From contig NZ_SIJC01000013.1 in NCBI RefSeq assembly GCF_010078385.1, positions 18,056 to 82,055 of the forward strand: a stretch of 64,000 nt of DNA, in the 5' to 3' direction. Both the position numbers and the translations under genes were made by a program. Below, piece after piece: positions 34,777 to 43,457 of the stretch. The stretch is from Chengkuizengella sediminis. Lineage in GTDB: Bacteria; Bacillota; Bacilli; Paenibacillales; KCTC-33759. The notes beneath the pieces are model-generated. The model was not told the DNA's origin. It saw nothing but the letters and a program-made list of their open reading frames with translations, and ran no database searches. Every line of letters starts with the position of its first letter. Position 1 is the stretch's first letter.

Positions 34777-35880
34777 TTATTCGTAAACTTTAATCTCGTT
34801 ATAAAAAGTATCTCTTTCCACAGGAATTCGGTTAGCACCTTTTACTAACCAAATCAATTCATCACGAGTTAAACCTTCCTGAGATAGAGCACCTGCAGCA
34901 TGACTAATTCGCTCTTTAATCAAAGTACCATGAACATCTGAAGCACCAAAAGTTAATGACATTTGAGTTAATTGAGTTCCAATATTAATAAAGTATGCTT
35001 TTATATGAGGGAAATTATCTAACATTAAACGGCTAATGGCCATTGTTTTGATATCCTCAAATGCAGAGGTACGTCTTTTGATTCCAGCATTTACATTTTT
35101 AGGTTGGACTGCTAAAGGGATGAAGACCATAAATCCTTGAGTTTCGTCTTGGAGTTCCCTTAAATAAACCATATGTTGCAGACGTTCTTCTAAAGTTTCA
35201 ATAGAACCATACAACATTGTAGCATGTGTTTTCATACCTACTTGATGGGCCGCACGATGGACATCTAACCACTGCTCTGTTGTTGCTTTGTTAACGCTCA
35301 TTTTTTTGCGATATCTTTCAGAAAGAATTTCAGCACCACCACCAGTGAGTGTTTCAACACCAGCTTCTTTTAATGCTAGTAACACTTCTTTCATACTTAA
35401 TCCACTGATTCGAGAGAAAAATTCAACCTCTGCGGCTGTGTAAGCTTTCATAGTTACATTAGGGAAATGTTTCTTTAGTCCTTGGATAGAATCTAAATAA
35501 TATTGAAAAGGAACAGTATGATTATGCCCTCCAGTGATATGGAATTCTCTTACCCCTGGATGATAGTGTTTTTCTGCAAATTCAATGACTTGTTCAGGGC
35601 TGTAGGTAAAGGCACCTTCTTCACCCGGATTTCGTTTATAGCCGCAGAATGCACATGTAGCTTCACAAACATTTGTAAAATACAATGTCATATTTTCGAT
35701 AAAATAAACTTTTTTTCCATTTTTCCTTAAATTAACTTGGTTAGCTAATTGACCTATTGTTAAAAGATCATCAGATTGATATAAAAAGAGTCCATCTTCT
35801 AGGCTAATTCGTTCTCCGTGTTGAACTTTCTCTATAATGGATTGCATTTTAGTATCTGAACGACTTGTAAGGATACTCAT
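34777..35880 (-). CDS. mqnE: Aminofutalosine synthase (radical SAM)
   Basis: A 367-residue radical SAM enzyme of the futalosine menaquinone pathway. It joins 3-[(1-carboxyvinyl)oxy]benzoate with SAM to give aminofutalosine. The cluster motif is C72-E-A-T-C76-A-F-C79, followed by GYKRNPGEEGAF. HITGGHN, TGGGAEILSE and MLYGSIET are family blocks. The ATG follows TAGGAGGGAG. It stands alone; mqnA, mqnC and mqnD are not in this window. Its presence implies that the organism makes menaquinone by this route and not through MenD-type steps. Confidence 0.95.
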   Translation of the reverse strand: MSILTSRSDTKMQSIIEKVQHGERISLEDGLFLYQSDDLLTIGQLANQVNLRKNGKKVYFIENMTLYFTNVCEATCAFCGYKRNPGEEGAFTYSPEQVIEFAEKHYHPGVREFHITGGHNHTVPFQYYLDSIQGLKKHFPNVTMKAYTAAEVEFFSRISGLSMKEVLLALKEAGVETLTGGGAEILSERYRKKMSVNKATTEQWLDVHRAAHQVGMKTHATMLYGSIETLEERLQHMVYLRELQDETQGFMVFIPLAVQPKNVNAGIKRRTSAFEDIKTMAISRLMLDNFPHIKAYFINIGTQLTQMSLTFGASDVHGTLIKERISHAAGALSQEGLTRDELIWLVKGANRIPVERDTFYNEIKVYE

Positions 35881-36055
35881 GATATTCTCCCTCCTATTAT
35901 TTAGTAAAATATATAAATAAGTACACGTTTATTAAGGTACATATATAGCTTTGAATGCTCTTGAAATGAGCTTCCATTCACAGAAATCTAAATGACACCC
36001 TATCCATTATAAACCTAGTGTCCACTACGAGCAATACGAAAAATTTATCCTTTTC

Positions 36056-36084
36056 TTGTTACTAATTATGTTTCTTAGTATAAT
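36056..36084 (+). promoter_or_regulatory. Sigma-A-type promoter of the HesB/IscA gene
   Basis: TTGTTA (36056-36061) and TATAAT (36079-36084) with a 17-base spacer, about 80 bases before the ATG. Confidence 0.65.
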
Positions 36085-36164
36085 ATACTTAACAGATCGA
36101 TTAAATCTGTAACACACAGTTATAAATTATATAAGCTCCCACAAATTTTAAAGGAGGGGAAGAT

Positions 36165-36518
36165 ATGATTAATATCACAAATACAGCATTAGAAAAAATA
36201 AATGAAATGTTAGCTGCTGAGGATTCATCCGATTTATTTTTACGAATAGGTGTTAAGTCAGGAGGATGCAGCGGTTTCTCATATGGCATGGGTTTTGATA
36301 ATGAGCAGGCTGAGAATGACAAAGTACTAGACATTCAAGGACTTAAGGTTGTAGTTGATGAGGATAGCCAACAATATTTAAATGGTTTAAATGTAGACTA
36401 TAAAGAGTCAGCTATGGGCGGAGGATTTACAATTGATAATCCGAATGCATCAGCAACTTGTGGTTGTGGAAGTTCATTTAGAACAGACTCAGATGCAGGA
36501 CAGCCAAGTGAATGTTAA
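36165..36518 (+). CDS. HesB/IscA-type iron-sulfur insertion protein
   Basis: A 117-residue A-type carrier. The three cluster ligands are present: C35 in SGGCSGFSYGM, and C99 and C101 in CGCGSSF. It would pass iron-sulfur clusters to apo-enzymes. B. subtilis YutM and ErpA are close in layout. A short polar tail follows residue 106 and ends in a further Cys. The ATG follows AAAGGAGGGG. Confidence 0.95.
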   Translation: MINITNTALEKINEMLAAEDSSDLFLRIGVKSGGCSGFSYGMGFDNEQAENDKVLDIQGLKVVVDEDSQQYLNGLNVDYKESAMGGGFTIDNPNASATCGCGSSFRTDSDAGQPSEC

Positions 36519-36566
36519 TGATTAAATATTAAAACATGTATTTTACAATTTAATAATGATTTGCAT

Positions 36567-36618
36567 AAAAACCTTCTTGATAGTAAGGAATTACAAAATA
36601 CTATCGGGAAGGTTTTTG
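36567..36618 (+). terminator. Terminator after the HesB/IscA gene
   Basis: AAAAACCTTC plus TTGATAGTA pair with TACTATCGG plus GAAGGTTTTT, making a long interrupted stem. Confidence 0.75.
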
Positions 36619-36643
36619 TATTAAAAAAAAGGAGATGAGCTTG

Positions 36644-36787
36644 ATGATCGCATTTTTAGTTATTGTTACATTATTCTTAGGTTTTTGTTTATTATTAGCA
36701 TACTTTTTAATGGTAGGGGTAAAGAATGATACAACGGAATATGACAATAAATATCTATGGAATGATGATAAAAATATAAATCATTAG
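36644..36787 (+). CDS. Micro-membrane protein 1, 47 aa
   Basis: A 47-residue peptide with one N-terminal membrane helix (residues 2-24) and a short cytosolic tail, KNDTTEYDNKYLWNDDKN. AAAAGGAGATGAGC precedes the TTG/ATG start; I use the ATG at 36644. It is paralogous to the next small gene: both keep LAYxLMxxVKxDTxxYDxxYLWxD. The parallel conservation of tail residues argues that both are real genes. Function unknown. Confidence 0.82.
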   Translation: MIAFLVIVTLFLGFCLLLAYFLMVGVKNDTTEYDNKYLWNDDKNINH

Positions 36788-36853
36788 AAATTGTGATCAT
36801 TTTGTTACATATACATATATTACTTTACTCATTTATTAGAGGGGGAGTTATAT

Positions 36854-37027
36854 ATGTGGCCGTTTTTGATTATTATCATTCTTTTTTTAAGTTTTTGTTG
36901 TTATCTAGCGTATCTTCTTATGTTAGCAGTGAAAAAAGATACAGCATTGTATGATCAAACCTATTTATGGCAGGATTTTAATATAAGTTTGGAAGAAATG
37001 AATTTGAGTAATACAAAACTGAAATAA
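36854..37027 (+). CDS. Micro-membrane protein 2, 57 aa (paralogue)
   Basis: A 57-residue peptide with a membrane helix (residues 3-24) and the tail KKDTALYDQTYLWQDFN. GAGGGGGAG precedes the ATG. It shares LAYLLMLAVKKDT-YD--YLW with its neighbour and adds about ten residues. The two were probably made by duplication. A perfect terminator follows. Function unknown. Confidence 0.83.
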   Translation: MWPFLIIIILFLSFCCYLAYLLMLAVKKDTALYDQTYLWQDFNISLEEMNLSNTKLK

Positions 37028-37034
37028 GATTTTT

Positions 37035-37070
37035 AAAAGAAGCTGATGAAATCCTTCATCAGCTTCTTTT
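37035..37070. terminator. Shared convergent terminator
   Basis: A 15-bp perfect stem AAAAGAAGCTGATGA / TCATCAGCTTCTTTT with a short loop. It ends the micro-membrane protein unit and includes the last codons of the - strand zinc protein gene. Confidence 0.9.
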
Positions 37071-37223
37071 ACGAAATGCGCGTCTTTCAGCATATTCTGT
37101 ACAATTCCTGCATACCACTACAGGTTCCTCAGTGTCATTGTAATATTTCCTAGCATCGATTGCTTGTTTTCCACAGATCGCACATTTTTTTGGAGCAAAT
37201 AAATTTTTTAACCATTGTAACAT
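37059..37223 (-). CDS. Small zinc-binding protein, two CxxC motifs, 54 aa
   Basis: A 54-residue basic protein with CAIC near residues 14-17 and CRNC near 38-41, the pattern of a small zinc ribbon. I start at the ATG at 37223 because CGGGAGAG precedes it; an earlier in-frame ATG covers that site. The end is Arg/Lys-rich (ERRAFRKRS), so it may bind nucleic acid. Its last codons lie in the terminator hairpin. Function unknown. Confidence 0.75.
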   Translation of the reverse strand: MLQWLKNLFAPKKCAICGKQAIDARKYYNDTEEPVVVCRNCTEYAERRAFRKRS

Positions 37224-37245
37224 TTCTTCACTCTCCCGATTCATC

Positions 37246-37259
37246 AGAACACTTGTTCT
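37246..37259. promoter_or_regulatory. LexA-like palindrome between the zinc protein gene and sda
   Basis: AGAACACTTGTTCT is a perfect 6+6 palindrome with a 2-base centre and contains GAAC-N4-GTTC, the core of the Bacillus LexA box. It lies 54 bases before the sda-like start and 23 bases before the divergent small gene. Confidence 0.45.
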
Positions 37260-37312
37260 AAAACTTATTTTTTGTTACACTATGAATAAATCTATTTTAA
37301 CAGGTGATTAAA

Positions 37313-37498
37313 ATGAAGTTACTTAGTGATGAAAAATTATTGAAAACGTATGCTTTGTCCTTAAAATTAAAATTAGATCAAGATTTTATTCAATTATTGT
37401 TAGAAGAATGTAATAGAAGAGGTTTAAAGGTTAAGGATGAAGAGTATAAAACTGAAATCAAAGAAAGTAGTGTTTTATACTCTATTCAATGTGCTTAA
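37313..37498 (+). CDS. sda: Sda-like sporulation histidine kinase inhibitor
   Basis: A 61-residue protein whose first 36 residues match the Sda helical hairpin: MKLLSDEKLLKTY followed by LDQDFIQLLLEECNRRGL. Sda binds KinA-type kinases and blocks phosphorelay start while DNA replication is disturbed. The usual length is about 46 residues; here a 20-residue C-terminal extension is added. I start at the ATG at 37313, preceded by AACAGGTGA. A LexA-like palindrome lies upstream. The stop overlaps that of the next, convergent gene by four bases. Confidence 0.82.
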   Translation: MKLLSDEKLLKTYALSLKLKLDQDFIQLLLEECNRRGLKVKDEEYKTEIKESSVLYSIQCA

Positions 37499-37752
37499 GT
37501 GCTATATCCAGTCTCATTAATAATTTTATGAAATTCAGATTGACATGATTCACAATAAACAAGATGCACGCATTGATGATTGATCAAATCAGGATAACCG
37601 TTTGTAGTTTTTAATTCATCTATAGCTAGATAAGCAGAATAAGGTCCCATAAAGTCACCGATTCGTCCGCAATCTTTTGCTTCTTGATTACATTTGGGGC
37701 AAATGACTTTAAGTTTTGAGAAACCATTACAAACTGAACAAAAAAAAGACAT
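37495..37752 (-). CDS. Small zinc-ribbon protein, unknown function
   Basis: An 85-residue protein with three CxxC motifs: CSVC at 5-8, CPKC at about 18-21 and CESC at about 67-70, plus DCGRIGDFMGPYSAYLA between them. It likely binds one or two zinc ions. The ATG follows AGGGATATCC weakly, with ACGGAGGG further upstream. Function not known to me. Confidence 0.75.
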   Translation of the reverse strand: MSFFCSVCNGFSKLKVICPKCNQEAKDCGRIGDFMGPYSAYLAIDELKTTNGYPDLINHQCVHLVYCESCQSEFHKIINETGYST

Positions 37753-37803
37753 AGGATATCCCTCCGTTTTAAATAGTTCTTCAGGAGTAGGATACCCTAT
37801 ATT

Positions 37804-38805
37804 TTAAAATTTCATATTACTGCTATGTCCTGGAGATAATTTTGCATCAGGATCAACATATACCTTTGCATTGTTAATGGCAGTTGGAGCTTCACCAAAT
37901 CCAACAGCAATAAGTTTTAGTTTTCCTGGGTATGTTGAAATATCCCCTGCTGCAAAAATACCTGGTATATTTGTTTCCATTCTTGAGTCAACAACGATGG
38001 ACCCTTTTACAATATTTAGACCCCATTCAGCAATCGGACCTAATGATGAGATAAAACCATAGTTTACGATAACTGTATCTACGTCTAAGTCAAATTCCTC
38101 ATCTGTTTTACAATCCTTAATCGTAACTTTTTCAATTCTATCTGTACCATGAAGCTTACTAATCTCTTTTGGTGTAAACACATTAACTGAAGAATTCATT
38201 AAATTATCCACACTGTGCTCATGTGCTCTAAATTTATTTCTTCGATGGATGATCGTTACTTCCTTTGCGATGGGCTCTAACATCAATGCCCAATCCACTG
38301 CAGAGTCACCACCTCCACAAATTACAACTTTTTCATCTTTATATACACTTAGATCTGGAACAAAATAATGTAAGTTCTTCTTTTCAAATTGATCTGCATT
38401 TGGTAAATCTAGTCTCCTAGGTTCAAAAGCACCTATTCCACCTGTAATGATGATAGCTTTTGTTAAATGTATAGATTTATTGGTAGTGATTTCAAATAAA
38501 CGCTCTTCTTTTTTTTCAACTTGTAATACTTTTTCTTCTAAACAAACTTCTGTGGGGAAGTGTTTCATTTGTTCCTTTAAATTATCGATTAACTCCTGAG
38601 CTCTTACCTTAGGAAATCCAGCAACATCATATATGTATTTTTCAGGATATAATGCAGCTAATTGACCACCTAATTGTGGCATGCTTTCTATAATTTTTAC
38701 AGAAGCATGTCTCATACCACCATAAAAAGCAGCGAACATTCCTGCAGGTCCTCCACCAATAACGGTAATATCAACGATTTCATTATTATGTTGTAAATTT
38801 GACAC
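37804..38805 (-). CDS. yumC: Ferredoxin/flavodoxin-NADP reductase, thioredoxin reductase-like
   Basis: A 333-residue flavoprotein of the TrxR-like FNR type. The FAD motif [14 protein letters not shown] is at about 17-30, the NADPH motif [14 protein letters not shown] near 160-173, and [25 protein letters not shown] near 290-314, typical of YumC. It lacks the CxxC redox pair of thioredoxin reductase. It would transfer electrons between NADPH and ferredoxin or flavodoxin. The start follows CGGAGGTG. It is divergent from yumB, its neighbour in B. subtilis as well. Confidence 0.95.
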   Translation of the reverse strand: MSNLQHNNEIVDITVIGGGPAGMFAAFYGGMRHASVKIIESMPQLGGQLAALYPEKYIYDVAGFPKVRAQELIDNLKEQMKHFPTEVCLEEKVLQVEKKEERLFEITTNKSIHLTKAIIITGGIGAFEPRRLDLPNADQFEKKNLHYFVPDLSVYKDEKVVICGGGDSAVDWALMLEPIAKEVTIIHRRNKFRAHEHSVDNLMNSSVNVFTPKEISKLHGTDRIEKVTIKDCKTDEEFDLDVDTVIVNYGFISSLGPIAEWGLNIVKGSIVVDSRMETNIPGIFAAGDISTYPGKLKLIAVGFGEAPTAINNAKVYVDPDAKLSPGHSSNMKF

Positions 38806-39168
38806 GAAAATTGCACCTCCGAGTATTTGAACCTTCCGTAATTCATTATAAACTTACCTATCTTAAAAGAAAACCTTTTAAATTACCCAGAATATAATTC
38901 ATCGATACAAAATTTATATGGATTTAATCACTTATTGTTATCAATGATGTTAGTTTGTGAATTTTGTTACGAATTTAGACAAATTTCTCTTGCTATTTTT
39001 GAATTAACGTTATATTATTGCATTTGGATAAGTAAATGATGCAGTAATTTACAACATAATATTTATTGGGGTGGATAAAATAAAGTTACATTTTCATGGA
39101 TTTGATTGTACTTTTTTTCACAACTCATTTACAAAACGGAAACTACAGAAATGGATGGGAGTATATTT
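38806..39168. other. Divergent promoter region of yumC and yumB
   Basis: AT-rich intergenic space of about 360 bases. No small gene with a good ribosome binding site is evident. Promoters for both directions must lie here, but I could not fix a convincing -35/-10 pair. Confidence 0.5.
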
Positions 39169-40359
39169 ATGAGTCAAATACCAAGAATAGTCATTATTGG
39201 TGCAGGTTACGGAGGGGTTGTAACATCTATTCGTTTACAGAAAGAATTAAACTATAACGAAGCAGATGTTACTTTAATAAATAAGCATGATTATCACTAT
39301 ATTACTACTCATTTGCATATGCCTGCAGCGGGTACGGATGATCCTAAGAATGCAAGAGTGGATATTTCTAAATTAATTGATGAATTTAAAGTGGATTTTA
39401 TTAAATCTACAGTGGTTGATATTAACACTGATGAAAAGAAAGTGATCTTGGAAGATGGTTCAGTTTCTTATGATTATTTAGTTATTGGACTAGGAGGAGA
39501 ACCAGAAACGTTCGGAATTCCAGGACTTAAAGAGTATGCGCTTAGTATTCGCAGTATAAATAGTGTGAACTATATCCGTGAGCACATAGAATATATGTTT
39601 GCAAAATTTAAAAATGATGAAAGTCGTACAGATTATTTAACTTTTGTAGTAGGTGGATCTGGATTTACAGGAATCGAATTTGTTGGGGAATTAGCTGATC
39701 GACTTCCGAAATTGTGTAATGATTTTAATGTTGATCCTAGTTTGGTCAGAATCGTGAATGTAGAAGCGGCTCCAACAGCTTTGCCTGGTTTTGATCCAGA
39801 ATTAGTTAAATATGCAATGGATTTGCTTACTGAAAAAGGTGTTGAGTTTATGATTTCAACTCCAATAAAAGAATGTACTCCTGATGGTGTTATTTTAGCT
39901 AGCGGAGAAGAAATTAAATCTCAAACTGTGGTTTGGACTGGCGGAATACGTGGTAACAGCTTAGTAGAAAATGCAGGGTTTGAAGGAGTAAGAGGTCGTA
40001 TAAAGGTTGATGAATATTTAAGAGCACCAGGTTTTGACGACGTATTTATCATTGGTGACTGTTCTGTAATGTTCAAAGAAGATGGAAAACCATTTCCACC
40101 AACTGCTCAAATTGCAATGCAGCAAGGCGTAGCTTGTGCTTATAATTTAGCAGCCAGCATTAGAGGAGAGAAATTAAAAACATTTACACCAGAAATCAAA
40201 GGAACAGTTGCATCATTAGGTAAAGGTGAAGCCATTGGGGTAGTGGGAGAGAAGAAAATAAAGGGTTATACAGCTGCTATTATGAAAAAAATGATAGATA
40301 TTCGTTATTTATACATCATTGGCGGAATACCACTTGTTTTGAAGAAAACACGTTTATAA
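39169..40359 (+). CDS. yumB: Type II NADH dehydrogenase (NDH-2)
   Basis: A 396-residue FAD enzyme that oxidises NADH and reduces menaquinone at the membrane face without pumping ions. The FAD motif IIGAGYGGV is at 8-16, the NADH motif VVGGSGFTGIEFVGELADRL near 158-177, and IIGDCSVMFKEDGKPFPPTAQIAMQQG is the quinone-side block. The C-terminal amphipathic helices form the membrane anchor. I start at the ATG at 39169 (GGATGGGAG upstream); a longer frame has 21 unrelated residues. Confidence 0.95.
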   Translation: MSQIPRIVIIGAGYGGVVTSIRLQKELNYNEADVTLINKHDYHYITTHLHMPAAGTDDPKNARVDISKLIDEFKVDFIKSTVVDINTDEKKVILEDGSVSYDYLVIGLGGEPETFGIPGLKEYALSIRSINSVNYIREHIEYMFAKFKNDESRTDYLTFVVGGSGFTGIEFVGELADRLPKLCNDFNVDPSLVRIVNVEAAPTALPGFDPELVKYAMDLLTEKGVEFMISTPIKECTPDGVILASGEEIKSQTVVWTGGIRGNSLVENAGFEGVRGRIKVDEYLRAPGFDDVFIIGDCSVMFKEDGKPFPPTAQIAMQQGVACAYNLAASIRGEKLKTFTPEIKGTVASLGKGEAIGVVGEKKIKGYTAAIMKKMIDIRYLYIIGGIPLVLKKTRL

Positions 40360-40374
40360 ATGGACTTATTTCAT

Positions 40375-40402
40375 AAAGATACTAAACTTAGATATCTTTT
40401 TA
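40375..40402 (+). terminator. Weak hairpin after yumB
   Basis: AAAGATA and TATCTTT flank an 11-base segment that itself can extend the stem (CTAAactTAG); T5 follows. Confidence 0.6.
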
Positions 40403-40438
40403 TAATTTTTGGGCTTTGATTGAGGAGGTTGTACGATA

Positions 40439-40678
40439 ATGAAACATTGTAGTGTACAGGTTCGAGGTTTATTAACAAGAGAAGAGTTGGATCGATATAA
40501 TACTTTAATGGATGTTGGACATTATTTAGAAGACCAGAGTCGGCATGATCTAGCTTATACGGTTCAAAAAGAAATTGATTATCTCGTACAACCTGCGATT
40601 GAACGTTTAAAGGAAAAAAGCCGACAAAGAGATCGGGATACTGAAGAATATTTGAGACAAAAATCGGAAATGGAGTAA
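40439..40678 (+). CDS. Hypothetical protein, 79 aa
   Basis: A 79-residue charged helical protein with no membrane segment, preceded by TGAGGAGG. Blocks such as LTREELDRYNTLMDVGHYLEDQ and the basic-acidic tail RQRDRDTEEYLRQKSE point to a coiled coil. I do not recognise the family. It is followed by a strong terminator. Confidence 0.75.
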   Translation: MKHCSVQVRGLLTREELDRYNTLMDVGHYLEDQSRHDLAYTVQKEIDYLVQPAIERLKEKSRQRDRDTEEYLRQKSEME

Positions 40679-40684
40679 TTAAGG

Positions 40685-40721
40685 AAAACCATCAGTGAAA
40701 TTATATTCACTGATGGTTTTT
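40685..40721 (+). terminator. Strong hairpin terminator
   Basis: A 15-bp stem AAAACCATCAGTGAA / TTCACTGATGGTTTT with a 6-base loop and a T at the end. Confidence 0.92.
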
Positions 40722-40759
40722 CAATAATTACATACAAACTTGGTCTTATAATAATTTTT

Positions 40760-41407
40760 TTAATTCAGTTTTTTTAAAGTTTCAATCGCTTCTGACGGTT
40801 CCATACGTTTGTAATATTCTGCACTAGCAAATCCTGCAACAATTTTTTTATTTGAATTGATAATATAAGTAGCTGGTATTGGCAATGTCCAACTAACATC
40901 ATTATTTCTTTTTACTAAGTCGTATTGAAATACATTTTTATACACTTCTTTTAAATAATCAGGGAGCTGAAACGTTAATTTGTAATCCACAGAAATTTTA
41001 CTTCCAATATCGCTTAATACTTGAAAAGATAAATCATGTTTTTCTTTTAAGGTTAATGAATAATTTGGTTCTTCAGGACTAATTGCAAAAAGTTGAGCAC
41101 CTAGTTCAGTAATTTCATTTATTTTTTGTTGATATGCTCTTACTTCCAAGTTACAGTATGGGCACCACTCACCACGGTAAAAGCTTAATATAACAGGCCC
41201 TTTATTTAGTTCCTCATAAAGATGAACCTCTTCTCCTACTGCATTTTTCAAAGTAAAATCTGGCGCAATGTCACCTACTTTTAATCCTTTAGGATGATCT
41301 GACTCATCTAATTCTTTTATAGATTGGAAAACCTGTTCTAATACTTCTTGCGGGACTCTCTTTAAATTTTCATCTTGGAATTGTTTGATGGCTTGAGCTA
41401 ATGTCAT
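40760..41407 (-). CDS. Peroxiredoxin-like (AhpC/TSA family) protein
   Basis: A 215-residue thioredoxin-fold protein. The motif GDIAPDFTL opens the domain near residue 45, and the redox site is FYRGEWCPYCNLE with C82 and C85. The CxxC arrangement is that of the Prx-like2/AhpC-TSA oxidoreductases that reduce peroxides. It is the intact copy of a tandem pair; the other copy at 41680 has a frameshift. Confidence 0.92.
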   Translation of the reverse strand: MTLAQAIKQFQDENLKRVPQEVLEQVFQSIKELDESDHPKGLKVGDIAPDFTLKNAVGEEVHLYEELNKGPVILSFYRGEWCPYCNLEVRAYQQKINEITELGAQLFAISPEEPNYSLTLKEKHDLSFQVLSDIGSKISVDYKLTFQLPDYLKEVYKNVFQYDLVKRNNDVSWTLPIPATYIINSNKKIVAGFASAEYYKRMEPSEAIETLKKLN

Positions 41408-41526
41408 CTATAAACACACCCTTTTATAAAATAAAGTACTTTTAAAAGTTAACAAGAAAATAGTACCATATTGACTTTAAAATGAATGTGAAATACATTA
41501 CAAAAAAATATCTTTAATAAAGAAAA

Positions 41527-41550
41527 AAACGAGCAGTCCTCTGCCCGTTT
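41527..41550. terminator. Hairpin between the duplicated peroxiredoxin copies
   Basis: AAACGAGCAG / CTGCCCGTTT with one mismatch. It resembles the stronger AAACGAGCAG / CTGCTCGTTT hairpin at 42425, as if copied with the duplicated unit. Confidence 0.55.
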
Positions 41551-41679
41551 CTACCATTTTTTTATTTTATTAAAATATATTATATGTTTGATGAAATTAC
41601 CGTTCTAACTTTATGGTATCAATATTTACAGATGATTTTTTCTTTCAATATCTTTTAAATTATGCCTTTTTAAAACTTT

Positions 41680-42326
41680 TTAATTTATTTTTTTTAAAGC
41701 TTCAATTGCTTCTGATGGTTCCATACGTTTTGTATAATCTGCCTTAGCAAATCCTGCAATGATTTTTTTATTTGAATTGATAATATAAGTAGCTGGTATT
41801 GGGAATGCCCAACTTACATCATGATTTCTTTTTCCTAAGTCATTTTGAAACACATTTTTATACACTTCTTTTATATAATCAGGAAACTGAAACGTTAATT
41901 TGTAGGTCTCAGAAACTTTATTTCCAATATCGCTTAATACTTGAAAAGATAAATCATGTTTTTCTTTTAAGGTTAATGAATAGTCTGGTTCTTCAGGACT
42001 AATTGCAATGACTTGAGCTCCTAATTCAGTAATTTCATTTATTTTTTGTTGATATGCTCTTACTTCCAAGTTACAGTATGGGCACCACTCACCACGATAA
42101 AAGCTTAATATAACAGGCCCTTTATTTAGTTCATCATAAAGGTGAACATTTTCTCCTACTGCATTTTTAAAGTGAAATCTGGTGCAGTATCTCCAACTTT
42201 TAACCCTTTAGGATGATCTGAGTCATCTAATTCTTTTATGGATCGAAAAACCTGTTCTAATACCTCTTGCGGGACTCTCTTCAGATTTTCATCTTGAAAT
42301 TGTTTGATGTCTTGAGCTAATGTCAT
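41680..42326 (-). pseudogene. Second peroxiredoxin-like gene, broken by one base
   Basis: This is a tandem duplicate of the gene at 40760-41407: 647 bases against 648, with very high DNA identity. Compared with the intact copy, one base is lost at about 42167 (GCATTTTTAAAG against GCATTTTTCAAAG). The N-terminal 53 or so codons, including the start ATG at 42326, are thereby out of frame with the rest. The part after the break still encodes the complete thioredoxin fold, including the CPYC site region at 42070-42100 on the open side. A sequencing error is not excluded. Confidence 0.88.
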
Positions 42327-42424
42327 ATATAAACACTCCTTTTAAAAAATGAATTACTTATTGAAACTTACAGATAAAATGATAATTTAATTTTGAGTAA
42401 TCATTATGAAAAAGAAGGAAACAA

Positions 42425-42453
42425 AAAAACGAGCAGAAAACTGCTCGTTTTTT
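42425..42453. terminator. Strong terminator after hemQ
   Basis: AAACGAGCAG / CTGCTCGTTT perfect stem, loop AAAA, with A and T runs on the two sides. Confidence 0.9.
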
Positions 42454-42474
42454 ACTATCTATTTTTTAAAATAA

Positions 42475-43221
42475 TTAAATTTCTAACATTTTTGACATCT
42501 TATTCTGATCTAATAAATTACCTACAAAAAATTCTCCAAATTCACCGAATCGAGCACTTACTTCATCAAAACGCATTTCATATACAAGCTTTTTAAACTG
42601 CAAGGCATCATCAGCGAACAAGGTAACTCCCCATTCCCAATCATCAAATCCTACGGAACCTGTAATAATTTGTTTTACTTTTCCAGCATATTGTCGTCCA
42701 ATCATTCCATGACTTCTCATCATTCCACGACGTTCTTCCATGCTTAACATGTACCAATTATCATTACCTTCACGGCGTTTATTCATTGGATAAAAACATA
42801 AATGATTCGCTTTTGGTAGTGTAGGTTTTAACCTGGCTATAATTTCAGGGTTTTGCATTGGATCTCCGTCACCTTGAGCCATGTAATTACTTAATTCAAC
42901 TACAGAAACATAAGAGTACGTTGGAATAGTAAATTGAGCAAGTGTTGTTTTATTAAATGCATTTTCTAATTCATTAATTTCTTCAAGTGTTTCACGAAGG
43001 TGCATCATAACAAAATCCGCTTTTTGACCAACGATACTATATATTGCAGTACTACCTTGTTTTTTTTCTTCTATATCAGACCACTCTTGTATAAATGAAA
43101 GAAACTCATCCTCAGCTTGTTTTCTCTCTGCTGGAGATAGGCTTTTCCAAGCGTTCCAATCCATTGCTCTAAAATCATGTAATGCATACCAACCTTCTAA
43201 GGTTAAAGCTGCTTCACTCAT
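42475..43221 (-). CDS. hemQ: Coproheme decarboxylase HemQ
   Basis: A 248-residue chlorite-dismutase-fold enzyme that converts coproheme III to heme b in Gram-positive bacteria. The signature [18 protein letters not shown] holds the catalytic Tyr near residue 147, and the heme-ligand His is in [11 protein letters not shown] near 170. Acidic [11 protein letters not shown] is also typical. It fits the heme demand created by ctaA and ctaB. The ATG follows AGAGGAGTG. Confidence 0.96.
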   Translation of the reverse strand: MSEAALTLEGWYALHDFRAMDWNAWKSLSPAERKQAEDEFLSFIQEWSDIEEKKQGSTAIYSIVGQKADFVMMHLRETLEEINELENAFNKTTLAQFTIPTYSYVSVVELSNYMAQGDGDPMQNPEIIARLKPTLPKANHLCFYPMNKRREGNDNWYMLSMEERRGMMRSHGMIGRQYAGKVKQIITGSVGFDDWEWGVTLFADDALQFKKLVYEMRFDEVSARFGEFGEFFVGNLLDQNKMSKMLEI

Positions 43222-43457
43222 TTAAATTTCACTCCTCTAATTTTTATAAACGTATGTAATAGTTGATGTAGTTTCCTCATCATTTTAAACTAAACATTAA
43301 TTCGTAGCAAACAATACGGTTCATTCCATGCAAAATTCATAATTTGTTTACAATTTCAAGATAGCTTATGAAATAGTACCTTACTTATTGACTTTGCATA
43401 AAAAAATCAAGTAAAATACTAGATGTTCTTATTTCGTGAAAATGAGGGGTTAACTAA

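Noticed and set aside
38955..38973. Possible Rex operator before yumB (TTGTGAATTTTGTTACGAA)
   Set aside because: The right half has two mismatches and the spacing is one base too long compared with TTGTGAA-N4-TTCACAA.
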